A DNA stretch of 64,000 nucleotides from Bin80 sp965215475. Lineage in GTDB: Bacteria; Bacteroidota; Rhodothermia; Rhodothermales; Bin80. The stretch is taken from contig OZ244061.1 of NCBI GenBank assembly GCA_965215475.1, positions 434,001-498,000 of the forward strand, given 5' to 3'. How positions within the stretch are numbered: the stretch's first letter is position 1; each line of letters begins with the position of its first letter. Shown piece by piece: positions 17,109 through 26,747 of this stretch. The translations under genes were made by a program, and so were the position numbers. The notes beneath the pieces were generated by a model that saw only the letters and a program-made list of their open reading frames with translations, ran no database searches and was not told where the DNA came from.

Positions 17109-18908
17109 CTACAATGCTTCCAATCTTTCTTCAAGGATTTGGCGTTGATACATCTGTGCATAGAGCCCCTTTGTTTGCATCAGTGTTTCATGCGTCCCAC
17201 GTTCTACGATGTGACCACCATCAAGTACGATAATCTGATCGAATCCCTTGATGCTCGAAATTCGATGACTGATCATGATCATGGTATGATGTCCTTTTCT
17301 TTTTTGCAGATGCTCAAGGATACGAGACTCCGTGTTTGTATCCACACTACAGAGAGCATCATCAAGGATTAAAATTCTTGGCTGCCGAATCAATGCACGT
17401 GCAATCGTGGTTCGCTGCGCCTGCCCACCTGAGAGTGAGACGCCTCGTTCCCCTACTCCGCTGTCAAGTCCTTTTGGGAATTCCTGCACAGTGTCCAGAA
17501 GCTCTGCCTCCAATGCCGCCTGACGGATTTCTTCCCTTGATGCATCTACCGTTCCAAAGGCAATGTTATTGCCAATCGAATCACTAAACAGAAACACCTC
17601 TTGCGGAACATATCCAATACATTCCCTCAGCAAGCTCAATGGCAATTTTTGCACATCCCGGCCGTCAATCACAACTCGCCCTCTCGTTGGCTCTGTCAGA
17701 CGGCCAATCAGATCAATCAAGGTTGACTTCCCGGATCCCGTTTTCCCCACAATGGCGAGGCTTTTTCCAGGAAGCACGTCAAAGGAAATGTCCCGGAGTA
17801 CATAGGGAAGATGATCTTCGTAGCGGAATGATACATTTTGGAATGTGATTCGACCATCAATCTTTCTGAAGGAATAATTTGTAAGAGAATTATCGGATAT
17901 ATCTGGAACCTGGTCCAAAACCTCATAAATTCGCTCGGATGAAGCACTAGCACGCTGCATCATGGAAATTACAAGACCAAATGCAGCAACCGGCCAAGTC
18001 ATGAGTGCAACATAAATAATATATTCTGCGATGTTCCCAATCGTAATAATTCCTTCCGAAACCAGGCGCCCCCCTACCCATACGACCATGATTTCGGACA
18101 ACCCGACAACAATGACAAATACCGGTCTCCAGGCTGACTCTACGCGGGCAAGGCCAAGCATCCGCATCTTGTAGGAACGGCTTTCTTTTTCGAACGCCTG
18201 GGTTTCCATCTCTTCTTGAGCATACGATTTTACCAGTCGAATCCCGGAAAGTGTTTCCTGGACGCGGCTAGTCAGGTGTGCATACTGGCGCTGAAGTGCC
18301 TCACTACGCTGATGCACAAGTTGGGCAATGATAAACATGGACACGGCCAGAATAGACATTGGCATGAGTGCATAAAATGTCAGGGTTGGCGAGATGATGA
18401 GCATAGCCGTAATGGCTGTAATTACAATTACAAGAGCTCTGGTAGAGTACATTATCGCCGGTCCGATATAGCGACGTACCTGCTCTATATCACTCGTTGC
18501 TCGCGTAATCACATCTCCTGTCCTTGTTCGATGATAGAAATTGGCTGAAAGTTTTTGTAAATGCTTGTATAATGAATTGCGTATATCAAACTCAATGTGG
18601 CGAGACGCAACAATGACGGTCTGTCGCATCAAAAATGTAAATGCTCCGTTTGCCAAACTCAAACCAATGATGATCAGACCGAAAATCAAAAGCGTCCAGA
18701 AAAAATCCCAGTACAATACCTGTTGTAGGGACGTTGCTTCAAATTGCCGGTACAGTCGATCAAAGCGTGGAAGACTGTCAATGGCTTGACGTACTACGAC
18801 GGGGACTGCAATTGCAAAAATTGCAGAAATCATCGTAAAAAGGAGCCCCGGTACGAACAACCGCCAATAGCGTATAAAGTAGTGGTTTAGCCGGGAGAGA
18901 GAGTGCAT
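17109..18908 (-). CDS. ABC exporter half-transporter with degenerate catalytic site
   Basis: A 599-residue ABC exporter: membrane domain to about residue 330, then Walker A GKTGSGKST, the canonical signature LSGGQAQRTTIARAL and Walker B ILILDDALCSVD. Asp replaces the catalytic Glu after Walker B, the hallmark of the degenerate subunit of heterodimeric exporters (BmrC, LmrC, TM287). With the subunit at 14377-16161 it should form an asymmetric exporter in the inner membrane. It is first of the apparent operon; its start at 18908 is about 100 bases from the divergent arginase gene. Confidence 0.87.
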   Translation of the reverse strand: MHSLSRLNHYFIRYWRLFVPGLLFTMISAIFAIAVPVVVRQAIDSLPRFDRLYRQFEATSLQQVLYWDFFWTLLIFGLIIIGLSLANGAFTFLMRQTVIVASRHIEFDIRNSLYKHLQKLSANFYHRTRTGDVITRATSDIEQVRRYIGPAIMYSTRALVIVITAITAMLIISPTLTFYALMPMSILAVSMFIIAQLVHQRSEALQRQYAHLTSRVQETLSGIRLVKSYAQEEMETQAFEKESRSYKMRMLGLARVESAWRPVFVIVVGLSEIMVVWVGGRLVSEGIITIGNIAEYIIYVALMTWPVAAFGLVISMMQRASASSERIYEVLDQVPDISDNSLTNYSFRKIDGRITFQNVSFRYEDHLPYVLRDISFDVLPGKSLAIVGKTGSGKSTLIDLIGRLTEPTRGRVVIDGRDVQKLPLSLLRECIGYVPQEVFLFSDSIGNNIAFGTVDASREEIRQAALEAELLDTVQEFPKGLDSGVGERGVSLSGGQAQRTTIARALIRQPRILILDDALCSVDTNTESRILEHLQKRKGHHTMIMISHRISSIKGFDQIIVLDGGHIVERGTHETLMQTKGLYAQMYQRQILEERLEAL

Positions 18909-19012
18909 AAATAATGAAACTAGATAGACGGCAAACGCAGCACAGGTAAATTCAGGTCCTTATAAATCTAAATTACAAGATTCATTTTGACTATACCAAA
19001 TTTCTTGATCTC

Positions 19013-19906
19013 ATGCATCAACAACTTCGAGATATACGTCTAATCGGGGTTCCTATGGATCTCGGGCAGGATTTACGTGGAGTAGATGTCGGGCCTAGTG
19101 CACTGAGGTATGCCGGGCTTGCGGATCGCCTCAGTCGACTAGGACATCGTGTGACGGATGCTGGAAACCTCCCCACTGCACTCCGAACCTCGCTTGATGC
19201 AGAAGATAACTACATTGAATCTATTCGGGATACCTGCATCCAATTATATGAAGAAGTTCGTAAAACTCTTGTCCAAGGACAGTTCCCCTTGGTCATGGGA
19301 GGCGACCATTCGATTGCCATTGGAAGTATCGGAGGAGCAACTCACGATGGACGAAAGGGAATTATTTGGATCGATGCTCATGCCGATTATAATACCCCCA
19401 CATCCTCCCCCAGTGGAAATATACATGGAATGCCCATGGCCGTTCTATGTGGATCTGGATCGGAGCGATTAACCAGCGTGGGACGGGCCGGTCCAAAACT
19501 ATGTTCGGAAGATATTGCAATGATTGCTCTGAGAGACCTGGATGTAGAAGAACGGCGCATTTTACAGGAATCTCAGATGGGGATTTATACCATGAGAGAT
19601 ATTGATGAACGTGGTATTGCAGAGGTAGTAAGCTCTGCTCTCCATCAGCTAAAACATTGTGAGAGCCTACATGTCAGTTTTGACATGGACAGCATTGATC
19701 CCTATTTTGCACCCGGAGTAGGCACACCTGTTGAGGGGGGCCTCCGCCCACGAGAAGCGCACCTGCTGATGGAACTGATTGCAGAGGACGGCCGATTAGC
19801 CTCCGCCGAAGTGGTCGAAATCAACCCCATCATTGATCAGCGAAACCGGACAGCCGAATTGGCGGCCAACCTTTTGGCATCCCTCCTTGGCAAAACGATC
19901 CTCTAG
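19013..19906 (+). CDS. rocF: Arginase
   Basis: A 297-residue ureohydrolase hydrolysing L-arginine to ornithine and urea with a di-manganese centre. Metal motifs are GGDHSIAIG (about residue 101), WIDAHADYNTPTSSPSGNIHGMP in two pieces (about residues 122-144) and SFDMDSIDPYFAPGVGTP (about residue 222). The SGNxHGMP stretch indicates arginase rather than agmatinase. The stop TAG shares the palindrome CTAG with the stop of the convergent DtxR-family gene. A manganese enzyme next to a putative manganese regulator is suggestive but not proof of co-regulation. Confidence 0.9.
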   Translation: MHQQLRDIRLIGVPMDLGQDLRGVDVGPSALRYAGLADRLSRLGHRVTDAGNLPTALRTSLDAEDNYIESIRDTCIQLYEEVRKTLVQGQFPLVMGGDHSIAIGSIGGATHDGRKGIIWIDAHADYNTPTSSPSGNIHGMPMAVLCGSGSERLTSVGRAGPKLCSEDIAMIALRDLDVEERRILQESQMGIYTMRDIDERGIAEVVSSALHQLKHCESLHVSFDMDSIDPYFAPGVGTPVEGGLRPREAHLLMELIAEDGRLASAEVVEINPIIDQRNRTAELAANLLASLLGKTIL

Positions 19907-20550
19907 TCCATCACATACACACTATCCGCAATTTCTTCGGTGATCAATACTTCCTTCTTCCTCTCCACCTTGACCATCATCCCTTTCTTTTGCCGTCTCA
20001 CGATACGGACCTCACATCCCGGCATGAGACCAATTTCTTCCAACAAGGCCAATATACGTGCATCTGTATCCGAGAGGTGATGAATGGCCAGTGGCTGATC
20101 TATGGGAGCATCCGAGAGTGCAACCGTCTTGGGACGGACCATTTTAAGATCCTGTGTCGGGATTGGATGCCCATGCGGGTCATGCGTTGGATAGCCCAAA
20201 AGTTCATCGATCCGTTCCTCAAAATCTTCAGAGATATGATGCTCCAGGTGTTCTGCCTCATCATGCATCTTTTCCCAAGAGTACCCCAGGATTTCTCTGA
20301 GATATGTCTCTAGGAGCCGATGATGGCGAATAATTTCTAGGGCAATTTTTTCGCCGGCCTCTGTGAGCGTAACTCCTTTATACGATTCATGTACGACCAG
20401 CTTCATCTGATCCAGGCGTTTGATCATACCTGTCACAGATGCGGCCGACACATTCATTGCACGAGCAATATCCATGGTTGGGACCGCAGTACCCTCTTCC
20501 TGAATTAAAAAAATCGCCTTCAGGTAATCCTGAATTGCCGGACTAAGCAT
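19903..20550 (-). CDS. mntR: DtxR/MntR-family metal-dependent regulator
   Basis: A 215-residue regulator with three parts: an N-terminal winged helix (residues 1-65; recognition region MDIARAMNVSAASVTGMIKRL), a dimerisation and metal-binding segment with His/Glu clusters (RHHRLLETYL, HDEAEHLEHHIS, residues 75-115) and a C-terminal FeoA/SH3-like domain from about residue 145. This is the full DtxR/IdeR architecture. The metal could be manganese or iron; the mntR symbol is a guess. It probably represses the ABC operon at 5074-8960, whose upstream region has a matching palindrome. It overlaps the arginase stop by four bases. Confidence 0.85.
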   Translation of the reverse strand: MLSPAIQDYLKAIFLIQEEGTAVPTMDIARAMNVSAASVTGMIKRLDQMKLVVHESYKGVTLTEAGEKIALEIIRHHRLLETYLREILGYSWEKMHDEAEHLEHHISEDFEERIDELLGYPTHDPHGHPIPTQDLKMVRPKTVALSDAPIDQPLAIHHLSDTDARILALLEEIGLMPGCEVRIVRRQKKGMMVKVERKKEVLITEEIADSVYVMD

Positions 20551-20843
20551 TGTGGAAAATTAGTGAATCGTGAACTCTAACTGTATTCGTAGTTGATCGT
20601 CCCACTAGGAAAAACACGCGATGTCCGCAAGTAAAACGATTTGCAATTTGATCCCTCATGATCGCAACCGGTTGATCCTACGCGGATCCATCCTGATTTG
20701 CAGCAACCAAGCATTCCAATGCTCCATACAAAGCCATGAAGGAAACTCTTCGCTAAATTATTTGCTTTTTCTCTGCTGCATTCCAATTCTATGGGGTAAT
20801 TTGACTCCCTCAAATCCGAATTGATCAAAAAGGGCTTCTCCTT
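20551..20843. other. Intergenic region; possible small Cys-rich ORF
   Basis: The divergent gap between the DtxR-family gene and mnmD presumably holds both promoters. A minus-strand frame at 20577-20828 (83 codons) contains a Cys-rich stretch (LGCCKSGW, then GCDHEGSNC) that could belong to a small lipoprotein, but there is no good signal peptide or start. No RNA gene or clear promoter is seen. Confidence 0.2.
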
Positions 20844-21563
20844 ATGAATCAGAACCTCGAAATCCGTACAACCCGAGACGGTAGCCGGACTTTATATAGC
20901 AACCAATATCAGCAGTCATTCCATTCTATGCATGGTGCTTTAACCGAAGCCAAATATGTGTTTCTTGAAGGTTCCCGATTGGCAGAACTCTTCAAATCCA
21001 AGAAAAAGGTTGCCATTTTAGAGGTCGGCTTCGGAGCAGGACTGAACTGGCTCCTGACTGCATCCCTTGCCCTGCGTCATCACGTTTCCATTACCTATAC
21101 TGGATTAGATTTGTACGTACCAGCGGCGGACCTGCTTTCTCAGTTGCGCTACGCCGATCTGATCGAAAATTCCTCACTTGCAGAGCATCTCATTGAATGG
21201 AGACAAGCCCTTAATGAGGAAATCCCCTACGGTACCTACCAACTATCTCACGAATATGAGAGCCTGCTCCAGTTGCATATCAATGATGTCACTCATGCCA
21301 GTCTTTCTCCCAATACTTATGACTGTATTTATCTGGACGCCTTTGATCCACATGCAAACCCAGAACTCTGGACCGTGGATTTTATTCAACAATTATATGA
21401 TGCTCTATGTGAGGGCAGCTACCTTGCAACCTATTCCGCTGCTGGCCATGTCCGGCGAGCACTTGCATCAAGTGGCTTCTCGGTGATTCGTCGACCTGGG
21501 CCACCCGGGAAACGGGAAGTTCTTGCCGCGTGGAAACCAGAGCCTACTTCGCCCAAACCGTAA
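20844..21563 (+). CDS. mnmD: tRNA U34 methyltransferase MnmD
   Basis: A 239-residue Rossmann methyltransferase equivalent to the N-terminal half of E. coli MnmC. It should methylate 5-aminomethyl-2-thiouridine at the wobble position of tRNA. Visible motifs are RTLYSNQYQQSFHSMHGA near the start, the SAM loop LEVGFGAGLN (about residue 60), and the diagnostic YLDAFDPHANPELW (about residue 164). There is no fused FAD oxidase, so this is the stand-alone MnmD type common in Bacteroidota. The last 20 bases overlap the convergent aconitase X small-subunit gene. Confidence 0.88.
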   Translation: MNQNLEIRTTRDGSRTLYSNQYQQSFHSMHGALTEAKYVFLEGSRLAELFKSKKKVAILEVGFGAGLNWLLTASLALRHHVSITYTGLDLYVPAADLLSQLRYADLIENSSLAEHLIEWRQALNEEIPYGTYQLSHEYESLLQLHINDVTHASLSPNTYDCIYLDAFDPHANPELWTVDFIQQLYDALCEGSYLATYSAAGHVRRALASSGFSVIRRPGPPGKREVLAAWKPEPTSPKP

Positions 21564-21966
21564 GCTTTCCCTTCTGATCCAAGGCGGCATGCTGTTCGCT
21601 CTTAAGCAACTTGAACGCATTGGACTCCAAGGCCAATATTGGGATTGATTTTTGATATAGCTCCTGCGCGACAATTGATGCAAGAACTAAAAATGTATCG
21701 ACTTGGTTGGTAATCAAGGCTGCAGGTGCGGTATCTCTGCGAATTGCTTCTAGAAGGACTGCGGTAGTCGTACTTGAACCCCTTGAAGCGGGAATTGCTA
21801 ACATACACCCCGTTGCAATTTTTCCTGACAACGGGTGTCGACGATCAATGACTTCTCCTGTAACTTGGTTGTAGCCTCCCCAGAAACTAAGCGGCGTCTG
21901 ACTCACCAAAAGCGAGCCTGAACAGGTGCCCTCCACTAATATCCTCCCGTGTACTACATATCCCAT
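21544..21966 (-). CDS. Aconitase X small (swivel-domain) subunit
   Basis: About 140 residues from MGYVVHGRILVEG, matching the swivel domain of aconitase X (AcnX): LVSQTPLSFWGGYNQVTGEV, RRHPLSGKIATGCMLAIP and RGSSTTTAVLLE. The start at 21966 is the family N-terminus and overlaps the large-subunit stop by 13 bases, implying coupled translation. A longer frame to 22137 exists, but its extra residues are a shadow of the large-subunit gene. Known AcnX enzymes dehydrate cis-3-hydroxyproline or, in archaea, mevalonate 5-phosphate. The substrate here cannot be told from sequence. Confidence 0.8.
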   Translation of the reverse strand: MGYVVHGRILVEGTCSGSLLVSQTPLSFWGGYNQVTGEVIDRRHPLSGKIATGCMLAIPASRGSSTTTAVLLEAIRRDTAPAALITNQVDTFLVLASIVAQELYQKSIPILALESNAFKLLKSEQHAALDQKGKLTVWAK

Positions 21967-23234
21967 CGACCTGAATCGATTTTCACCTTCCCGAAGATCG
22001 CGGATCGCACACAATCTTCTAGCGATCCATACACCACACGAGTTCCCAATAACCCCGGCGCATAATAGGCATACTTTGCAGAATTCGTCATCAATACCTT
22101 CATGGAATTGGGGAGCATCGGACTCGTCAGGATACAAGTATCGACGGTCACATCAGCCCCAAAACGCTTGATTGCATCTAGATATCCTGCCTTGCTTGCA
22201 AGTGTGCGAACTATACGGCTTGCAGTAACCAAAAACTGAACTCGTTCATTCCTGTATTTCCCCTTCACAAGTTTTGCCAATAAAGCAAACTCATTCAAAG
22301 AAAAGTGAGGACTCCCCAAAACAATGATGTCCAGTTGGTCGTCATCTGTCGTGGTTAATTCCTTGCGCACCATGCGCAACATGTCTCTTGTGACCACCAT
22401 CCTACGAAGAGGCGGCTTCCCATAAAATACCGTATCTCTATCAGGAGCTTCAGGAGTAACTCCAATGATGTGATAGAGCGCGACCGCCCCTGCGGATGCC
22501 ATGGCCGCTCCCAGCGCTTTCAGGTTATCTTCGCTTGGCACCTTGTCCAGCCCTTCAATCACTGGAATGAAGGTTCCAGCATCCATGCCAATCAGATGCC
22601 CCAATACGCCATAAAAACTGTCATCTTCCAGAAGATCGGGCGGAATATTCCTGAGGCAATACAGCAGTTGCCCCCGCCGATTCTCCTCCAGATGCAGACC
22701 TGCTGCCGGGGCACGACCCGTAATCGCTGCGCATATATCCAGAAGATCAGGATAACGTGCGGTCCTTGCTCCCAAGACTGAATTAACAAATACAACAGCA
22801 CTGGATTCTCCCCATGCCACTTGTTGTCCGAGGACTGGTCGTTCGCTTTCCTGGTATGGCGCACAGGTCCAGGTAGGCTTGCATCCCATAGATTGATAGG
22901 CAACCATCTGTCTCCGCGCTTTTTCCGCCCAATCCGAAGGCACAGCCCAACGTTTCCATCCATGCTCATCTACCCCACTCACATTCAAAGTTGTCGGAAC
23001 AACAACTCTCGCTTTCCAACCTGATAGTCGCTCCGCATATTCAAGCGTTGCATCCCCTTGAAAAAGTGAGCTATCTATGTGCGCCGCCGTAATGTCCAAT
23101 AATTTCTGAGCTCCGAAGACGGGTAACATGCGCACGAGGATTCGCATGGCCATCTGCCGGGCCTTCCCACGCTGACCCTGTAAATCTGCCTGATCACGTA
23201 ACGTCAGATCCATCGACAGTGATTTAGCATCCAA
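21954..23234 (-). CDS. Aconitase X large (catalytic) subunit
   Basis: A 426-residue AcnX catalytic domain. Visible family elements are the N-terminal helices ending AAHIDSSLFQGDATLEYA, the VPTTLNVSGVD loop, the Cys-bearing GCKPTWTCAPYQ (cluster ligand region), GESSAVVFVNSVLGARTARYPD, and late LGSPHFSLNEF and DTCILTSPMLPN. The two-polypeptide form (large then small) resembles archaeal and some bacterial AcnX; other bacteria use a fused protein. Proline-pathway or mevalonate genes would settle the substrate, but none is adjacent; arginase nearby feeds ornithine/proline metabolism only tentatively. A 357-base AT-rich gap upstream (23235-23591) holds no gene I can support. Confidence 0.8.
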   Translation of the reverse strand: MDAKSLSMDLTLRDQADLQGQRGKARQMAMRILVRMLPVFGAQKLLDITAAHIDSSLFQGDATLEYAERLSGWKARVVVPTTLNVSGVDEHGWKRWAVPSDWAEKARRQMVAYQSMGCKPTWTCAPYQESERPVLGQQVAWGESSAVVFVNSVLGARTARYPDLLDICAAITGRAPAAGLHLEENRRGQLLYCLRNIPPDLLEDDSFYGVLGHLIGMDAGTFIPVIEGLDKVPSEDNLKALGAAMASAGAVALYHIIGVTPEAPDRDTVFYGKPPLRRMVVTRDMLRMVRKELTTTDDDQLDIIVLGSPHFSLNEFALLAKLVKGKYRNERVQFLVTASRIVRTLASKAGYLDAIKRFGADVTVDTCILTSPMLPNSMKVLMTNSAKYAYYAPGLLGTRVVYGSLEDCVRSAIFGKVKIDSGRWDM

Positions 23235-23618
23235 ACCGTCTTTTTTTTAGGGGATTGTGTGACAAAATCTGCATAGGCACTGGAATTAGCACATCAATTT
23301 CACTTCCGATTCATATCTTCCCTTATTAACTCACGATTATTGCTCTTAACTTGGCCGAAGATGGTTTCAAAATAAATGAATGAAATCTGATTATACATTC
23401 ATTCAGTATAAACATCGGCATAAGAAGCATCACTGAGCTAATTGAATGCATGTGGTAGATCATAACTAGTGAAAATATTCCGTAATTAGCACAGGAATAT
23501 TCATTTCTGTTAAAGTATTGGCAAATTACATTAACAACAAATAAGCGCATTTACCAATTGCGCTTATGTAGATAGCTGGATTTTATGATATTTGATCAAG
23601 ATATTGCATAGGAGAAAT

Positions 23619-23890
23619 ATGAATGGCAAGTCTCTCAATGTTACTGAGGAAAAACTAACCCAGATAAAGGAATTGCTCCCAAATGTACTTACTGAGGAGA
23701 AGATTGATTGGGAGAAATTACGAGTTATATTGGATGATGAGGCCGAATTCAAAGATGAGCGTTATCATCTGAACTGGGCAGGCAAAACAAACGTATTTCG
23801 TGTATTGCAATCATCCACTACTCGTACCCTACGACCATGCCGAGAAGAATCAATAGATTTTGATACGAGTGGCAATTTATCGTGCCTATG
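23619..23890 (+). pseudogene. mod: Type III methyltransferase (mod), N-terminal stub
   Basis: From ATG 23619, preceded by AGGAG, the frame reads MNGKSLNVTEEKLTQIKELL and later LNWAGKTNVFRVLQ and TRTLRPCREES. This is the highly recognisable N-terminus of type III restriction-modification Mod proteins (MNGKSLxxTxEKLxxLKELFPE; WxGKxxA; TGTLxPxKEES). At the point where Mod should continue NLxIEGDNLExLK, the sequence departs (about 23865-23875) and stops at 23890. The catalytic methyltransferase motifs are gone. The joint leads straight into the res gene in another frame. Confidence 0.8.
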
Positions 23891-25299
23891 ACGAGGAAGG
23901 TCATTCAATTAAGGGGAAATTCGCACAGTGGTTTGAACAAGCATTCAATGAATATTCGGTTGAGGAGGAGTTCGCAGGTTTAATTCCATTTGCTGCGGAA
24001 GAGGTTCATGACGGATATTTTTCTCAAGCTAAAGGTAGATGGAAAGATACCCGGGGAACTACGCGTGCAGATAATCAGACATTTGAATTGATCATGCGTG
24101 ACAAGGAACGCTTGTTAGATCCAAATGAACCTCTACGCTTTATTTTTAGCCATTCTGCTCTTAGAGAGGGTTGGGATAACCCTAATGTATTTCAGATATG
24201 CACATTGAACGAAACTCAGTCCGAGTTGAAAAAACGGCAAGAAATAGGCCGTGGTATGCGTCTAGCTGTGGATAGTGATGGTCAGCGTATTCAAGATAAC
24301 AATGTTAACCGATTGACGATCATTGCTAATGAAAGCTACAAAGATTTTGCTCGCCAACTACAAAATGAGATTGAACATGAGTGTGGAGTAGTATTTGCCA
24401 ATCGGACAAAAAATAGGCGGAAAAGATCGGACATGAAATACCGCAAAGGCTTCAAATTAGATGAAAATTTCAAGTCTCTTTGGAAGCGAATAAAATATCA
24501 ATCTGTTTATCGTGTTGAATACGATACGAATGAGTTAATTAACAGGGCGGCCAGAGCTGTGGGAAAAATGGATGAAGTGACTCAACCAATGCTCAAGATT
24601 GAAAGAGTAAGTATGAACTACTATACAGAAGAAGGGATTGAAATGCAGGAAAAGAGTGGGAGGATCATCCCCTTGAAAAAGGACACTCTTTTTATTCCAG
24701 ATCTTCTTACTTACATCCAAAACCATTCACAGACAAAACTTACTCGCAAAACCGTACATAAAATCCTGTTGAAATCTGGTAGAATCGGTGATATCTTGAC
24801 TAATCCTCAATTGTTCTCAGATATGGTCGTCAAAGCAATCCGAGATACATTGACAAAATTGATGATTAACGGAATCCAATATGAGAAAATTTCTGAGAAA
24901 GAATATAAAATGACATTATTTAAAGAATATGAGTTTCATCGAAATGAACATACTTTTGAGATTAATAACCCAAATAAAACTATCAATTCTAGTCTAATTC
25001 CACTTGACTCCAATGTGGAAAAACAGTTTGCTAAAGATTGTGAAAGTAGAGAAGATGTTGAATTCTATTTCAAACTTCCGTCAGATTTCAAAATCAAGAC
25101 ACCTATTGGCAATTATAATCCTGACTGGGCACTTATAAAAAAGAACGAGAGAGTAATCTATTTCGTCGCCGAAACAAAATCAAAAGACCAAAAATTAAGG
25201 ACGAGTGAAGAAAATAAACTGGCATGTGGGAAAGCTCATTTTCAATCGTTCGAAAACATAGAATTCAGGAAAGTATCAAGGGTAAGCGATTTAGATTAG
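23860..25299 (+). pseudogene. res: Type III restriction subunit (res), C-terminal half
   Basis: A 479-codon frame with no real start encodes the second half of a type III Res subunit. Helicase motif V-like ALREGWDNPNVFQICTL and motif VI QEIGRGMRL are at about residues 95-150. The C-terminal nuclease motif NYNPDWALI...YFVAETK (PD...ExK) is at about residues 423-444. The Walker A/B half of the helicase is missing. The frame itself is intact, so the lesion is one deletion that removed most of mod and the first half of res, leaving a locus that can neither methylate nor cleave. Confidence 0.8.
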
Positions 25300-25451
25300 C
25301 CAGTATTTTTCATCAAAACATGTTATTCCAGTCAACTGGGACAATGAACCTGGTGCTAGTGCCTGTGTAGATTTTTCTACACAAATCTCTTTTTTAGATA
25401 AAGTGCTCTAAGCTCCACTTTATTGACTATAGTACGAATCAGATCCCTATA

Positions 25452-26747
25452 TTGATTGCGCTTTTGAAATATCCTCCTAATACCTTGATTAAAATTCTCT
25501 GCCTTGGTGATGCCCATTTGGGACGTTATCCATCTAGGGTCCCTACCGATCATCCAGCACTTTCTGTGCGTGCCATCTGGAAACTAGCGGTTACAGAAGC
25601 CATTAACCATGCTGTTGATGCTGTGATTCTGACCGGAGATATGGCTGACAATAATAATTCATACTTTGAGGCCTATGGGGCTCTTCGAAGTGAAATTTCC
25701 AGATTGGCCCAATGTAACATTCCCGTGATCGCAGTCGCAGGCAATCACGATCACGAAGTCTTTCCTCGACTTGCTGAATCCATGCCTGACGATCACCTCA
25801 CATTACTTGGGAAAGATGGAATCTGGGAAGAAAAAATAGTGAAAACGCGTTCTGGTCAATCTCTCCGCTGTGTTGGCTGGTCCTTTCCCAGTGCGCATTA
25901 CGACCGATCGCCTCTTGATCTTTTCGGCCTGCCACAGAGTGAATATTTCACCGTCGGGATTGTCCACGGAGCTCTTGAAAGCCAGGACAAGTTTGCCCCA
26001 TTGGCTAAGCGAGACCTTGATGCCAAACCTGTCGATCTATGGTTACTAGGACACATACACGCTCCCAAACTTCATGAAGACTACCGGGCCCCGGTCCTAT
26101 ACCCTGGATCCCTTCAACCATTAGATCCCGGCGAGCCTGGTACTCATGGACCATGGATGATTACGTTGGATGACCAGAATCGTATTCAGGCTGAGCAACT
26201 CTCCCTGGCATCTGTACGCTACGAAGAGATTGCGATTGACGTATCGAATCGGGAGGAAATCGGAGACATATATAGCTCTATCGTAGAACAGATTGAAGAA
26301 TTTGCCACAGAGCTAACTCAAAACTGTCCTCAGCTCCAATATCTATCCTGTCGCTTGATCCTTGAGGGGCAAACGCGATTACATCGTGCACTCTCTACGG
26401 AAGAGCTTACGAATATCGACACCTATGAACGACAGATCAATCAATGTAGTATTGCCATCGATAAAATTTCTATTCATACCTCCCCCATCCGTGATCTACA
26501 GGAGATTGCACAACTGAAAAATGACCCACCCGGTATACTTGCACGATGGATCCTTGAGCTCGAAAATACGGATGATCATGACTTAATTCATGAGATCTGT
26601 GATGCTGCGAAAACAGTATACAGCAGTGCAGGGTTCAAAATGCTTGGGGAGACAGAACCTGATCCCGAGACACTTTCTAGACTGGTGAAGCAGCAGGCAA
26701 TGCTCCTTCTTGATGAATTACTGGCGCAAAAAGAAGAGGATGGCTGA
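25452..26747 (+). CDS. SbcD/YhaO-like DNA repair metallophosphoesterase
   Basis: A calcineurin-like phosphoesterase of up to 431 residues. The di-metal motifs are GDAHLG (D-x-H), ILTGDMADN, AGNHDHEV and LLGHIHAPK, in the SbcD/Mre11 order, with a C-terminal capping region. Paired with the SbcC/YhaN-like gene it should form a nuclease complex on DNA ends or hairpins. The TTG at 25452 is the longest start; the TTG at 25485, immediately before IKILCLGDAH, is at least as plausible. The stop overlaps the next gene by eight bases. Confidence 0.83.
   Translation: MIALLKYPPNTLIKILCLGDAHLGRYPSRVPTDHPALSVRAIWKLAVTEAINHAVDAVILTGDMADNNNSYFEAYGALRSEISRLAQCNIPVIAVAGNHDHEVFPRLAESMPDDHLTLLGKDGIWEEKIVKTRSGQSLRCVGWSFPSAHYDRSPLDLFGLPQSEYFTVGIVHGALESQDKFAPLAKRDLDAKPVDLWLLGHIHAPKLHEDYRAPVLYPGSLQPLDPGEPGTHGPWMITLDDQNRIQAEQLSLASVRYEEIAIDVSNREEIGDIYSSIVEQIEEFATELTQNCPQLQYLSCRLILEGQTRLHRALSTEELTNIDTYERQINQCSIAIDKISIHTSPIRDLQEIAQLKNDPPGILARWILELENTDDHDLIHEICDAAKTVYSSAGFKMLGETEPDPETLSRLVKQQAMLLLDELLAQKEEDG

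Noticed and set aside
22592..22969. Second minus-strand ORF within the aconitase X large-subunit gene
   Set aside because: Same strand but wrong frame; no domain, while the main frame matches AcnX throughout.
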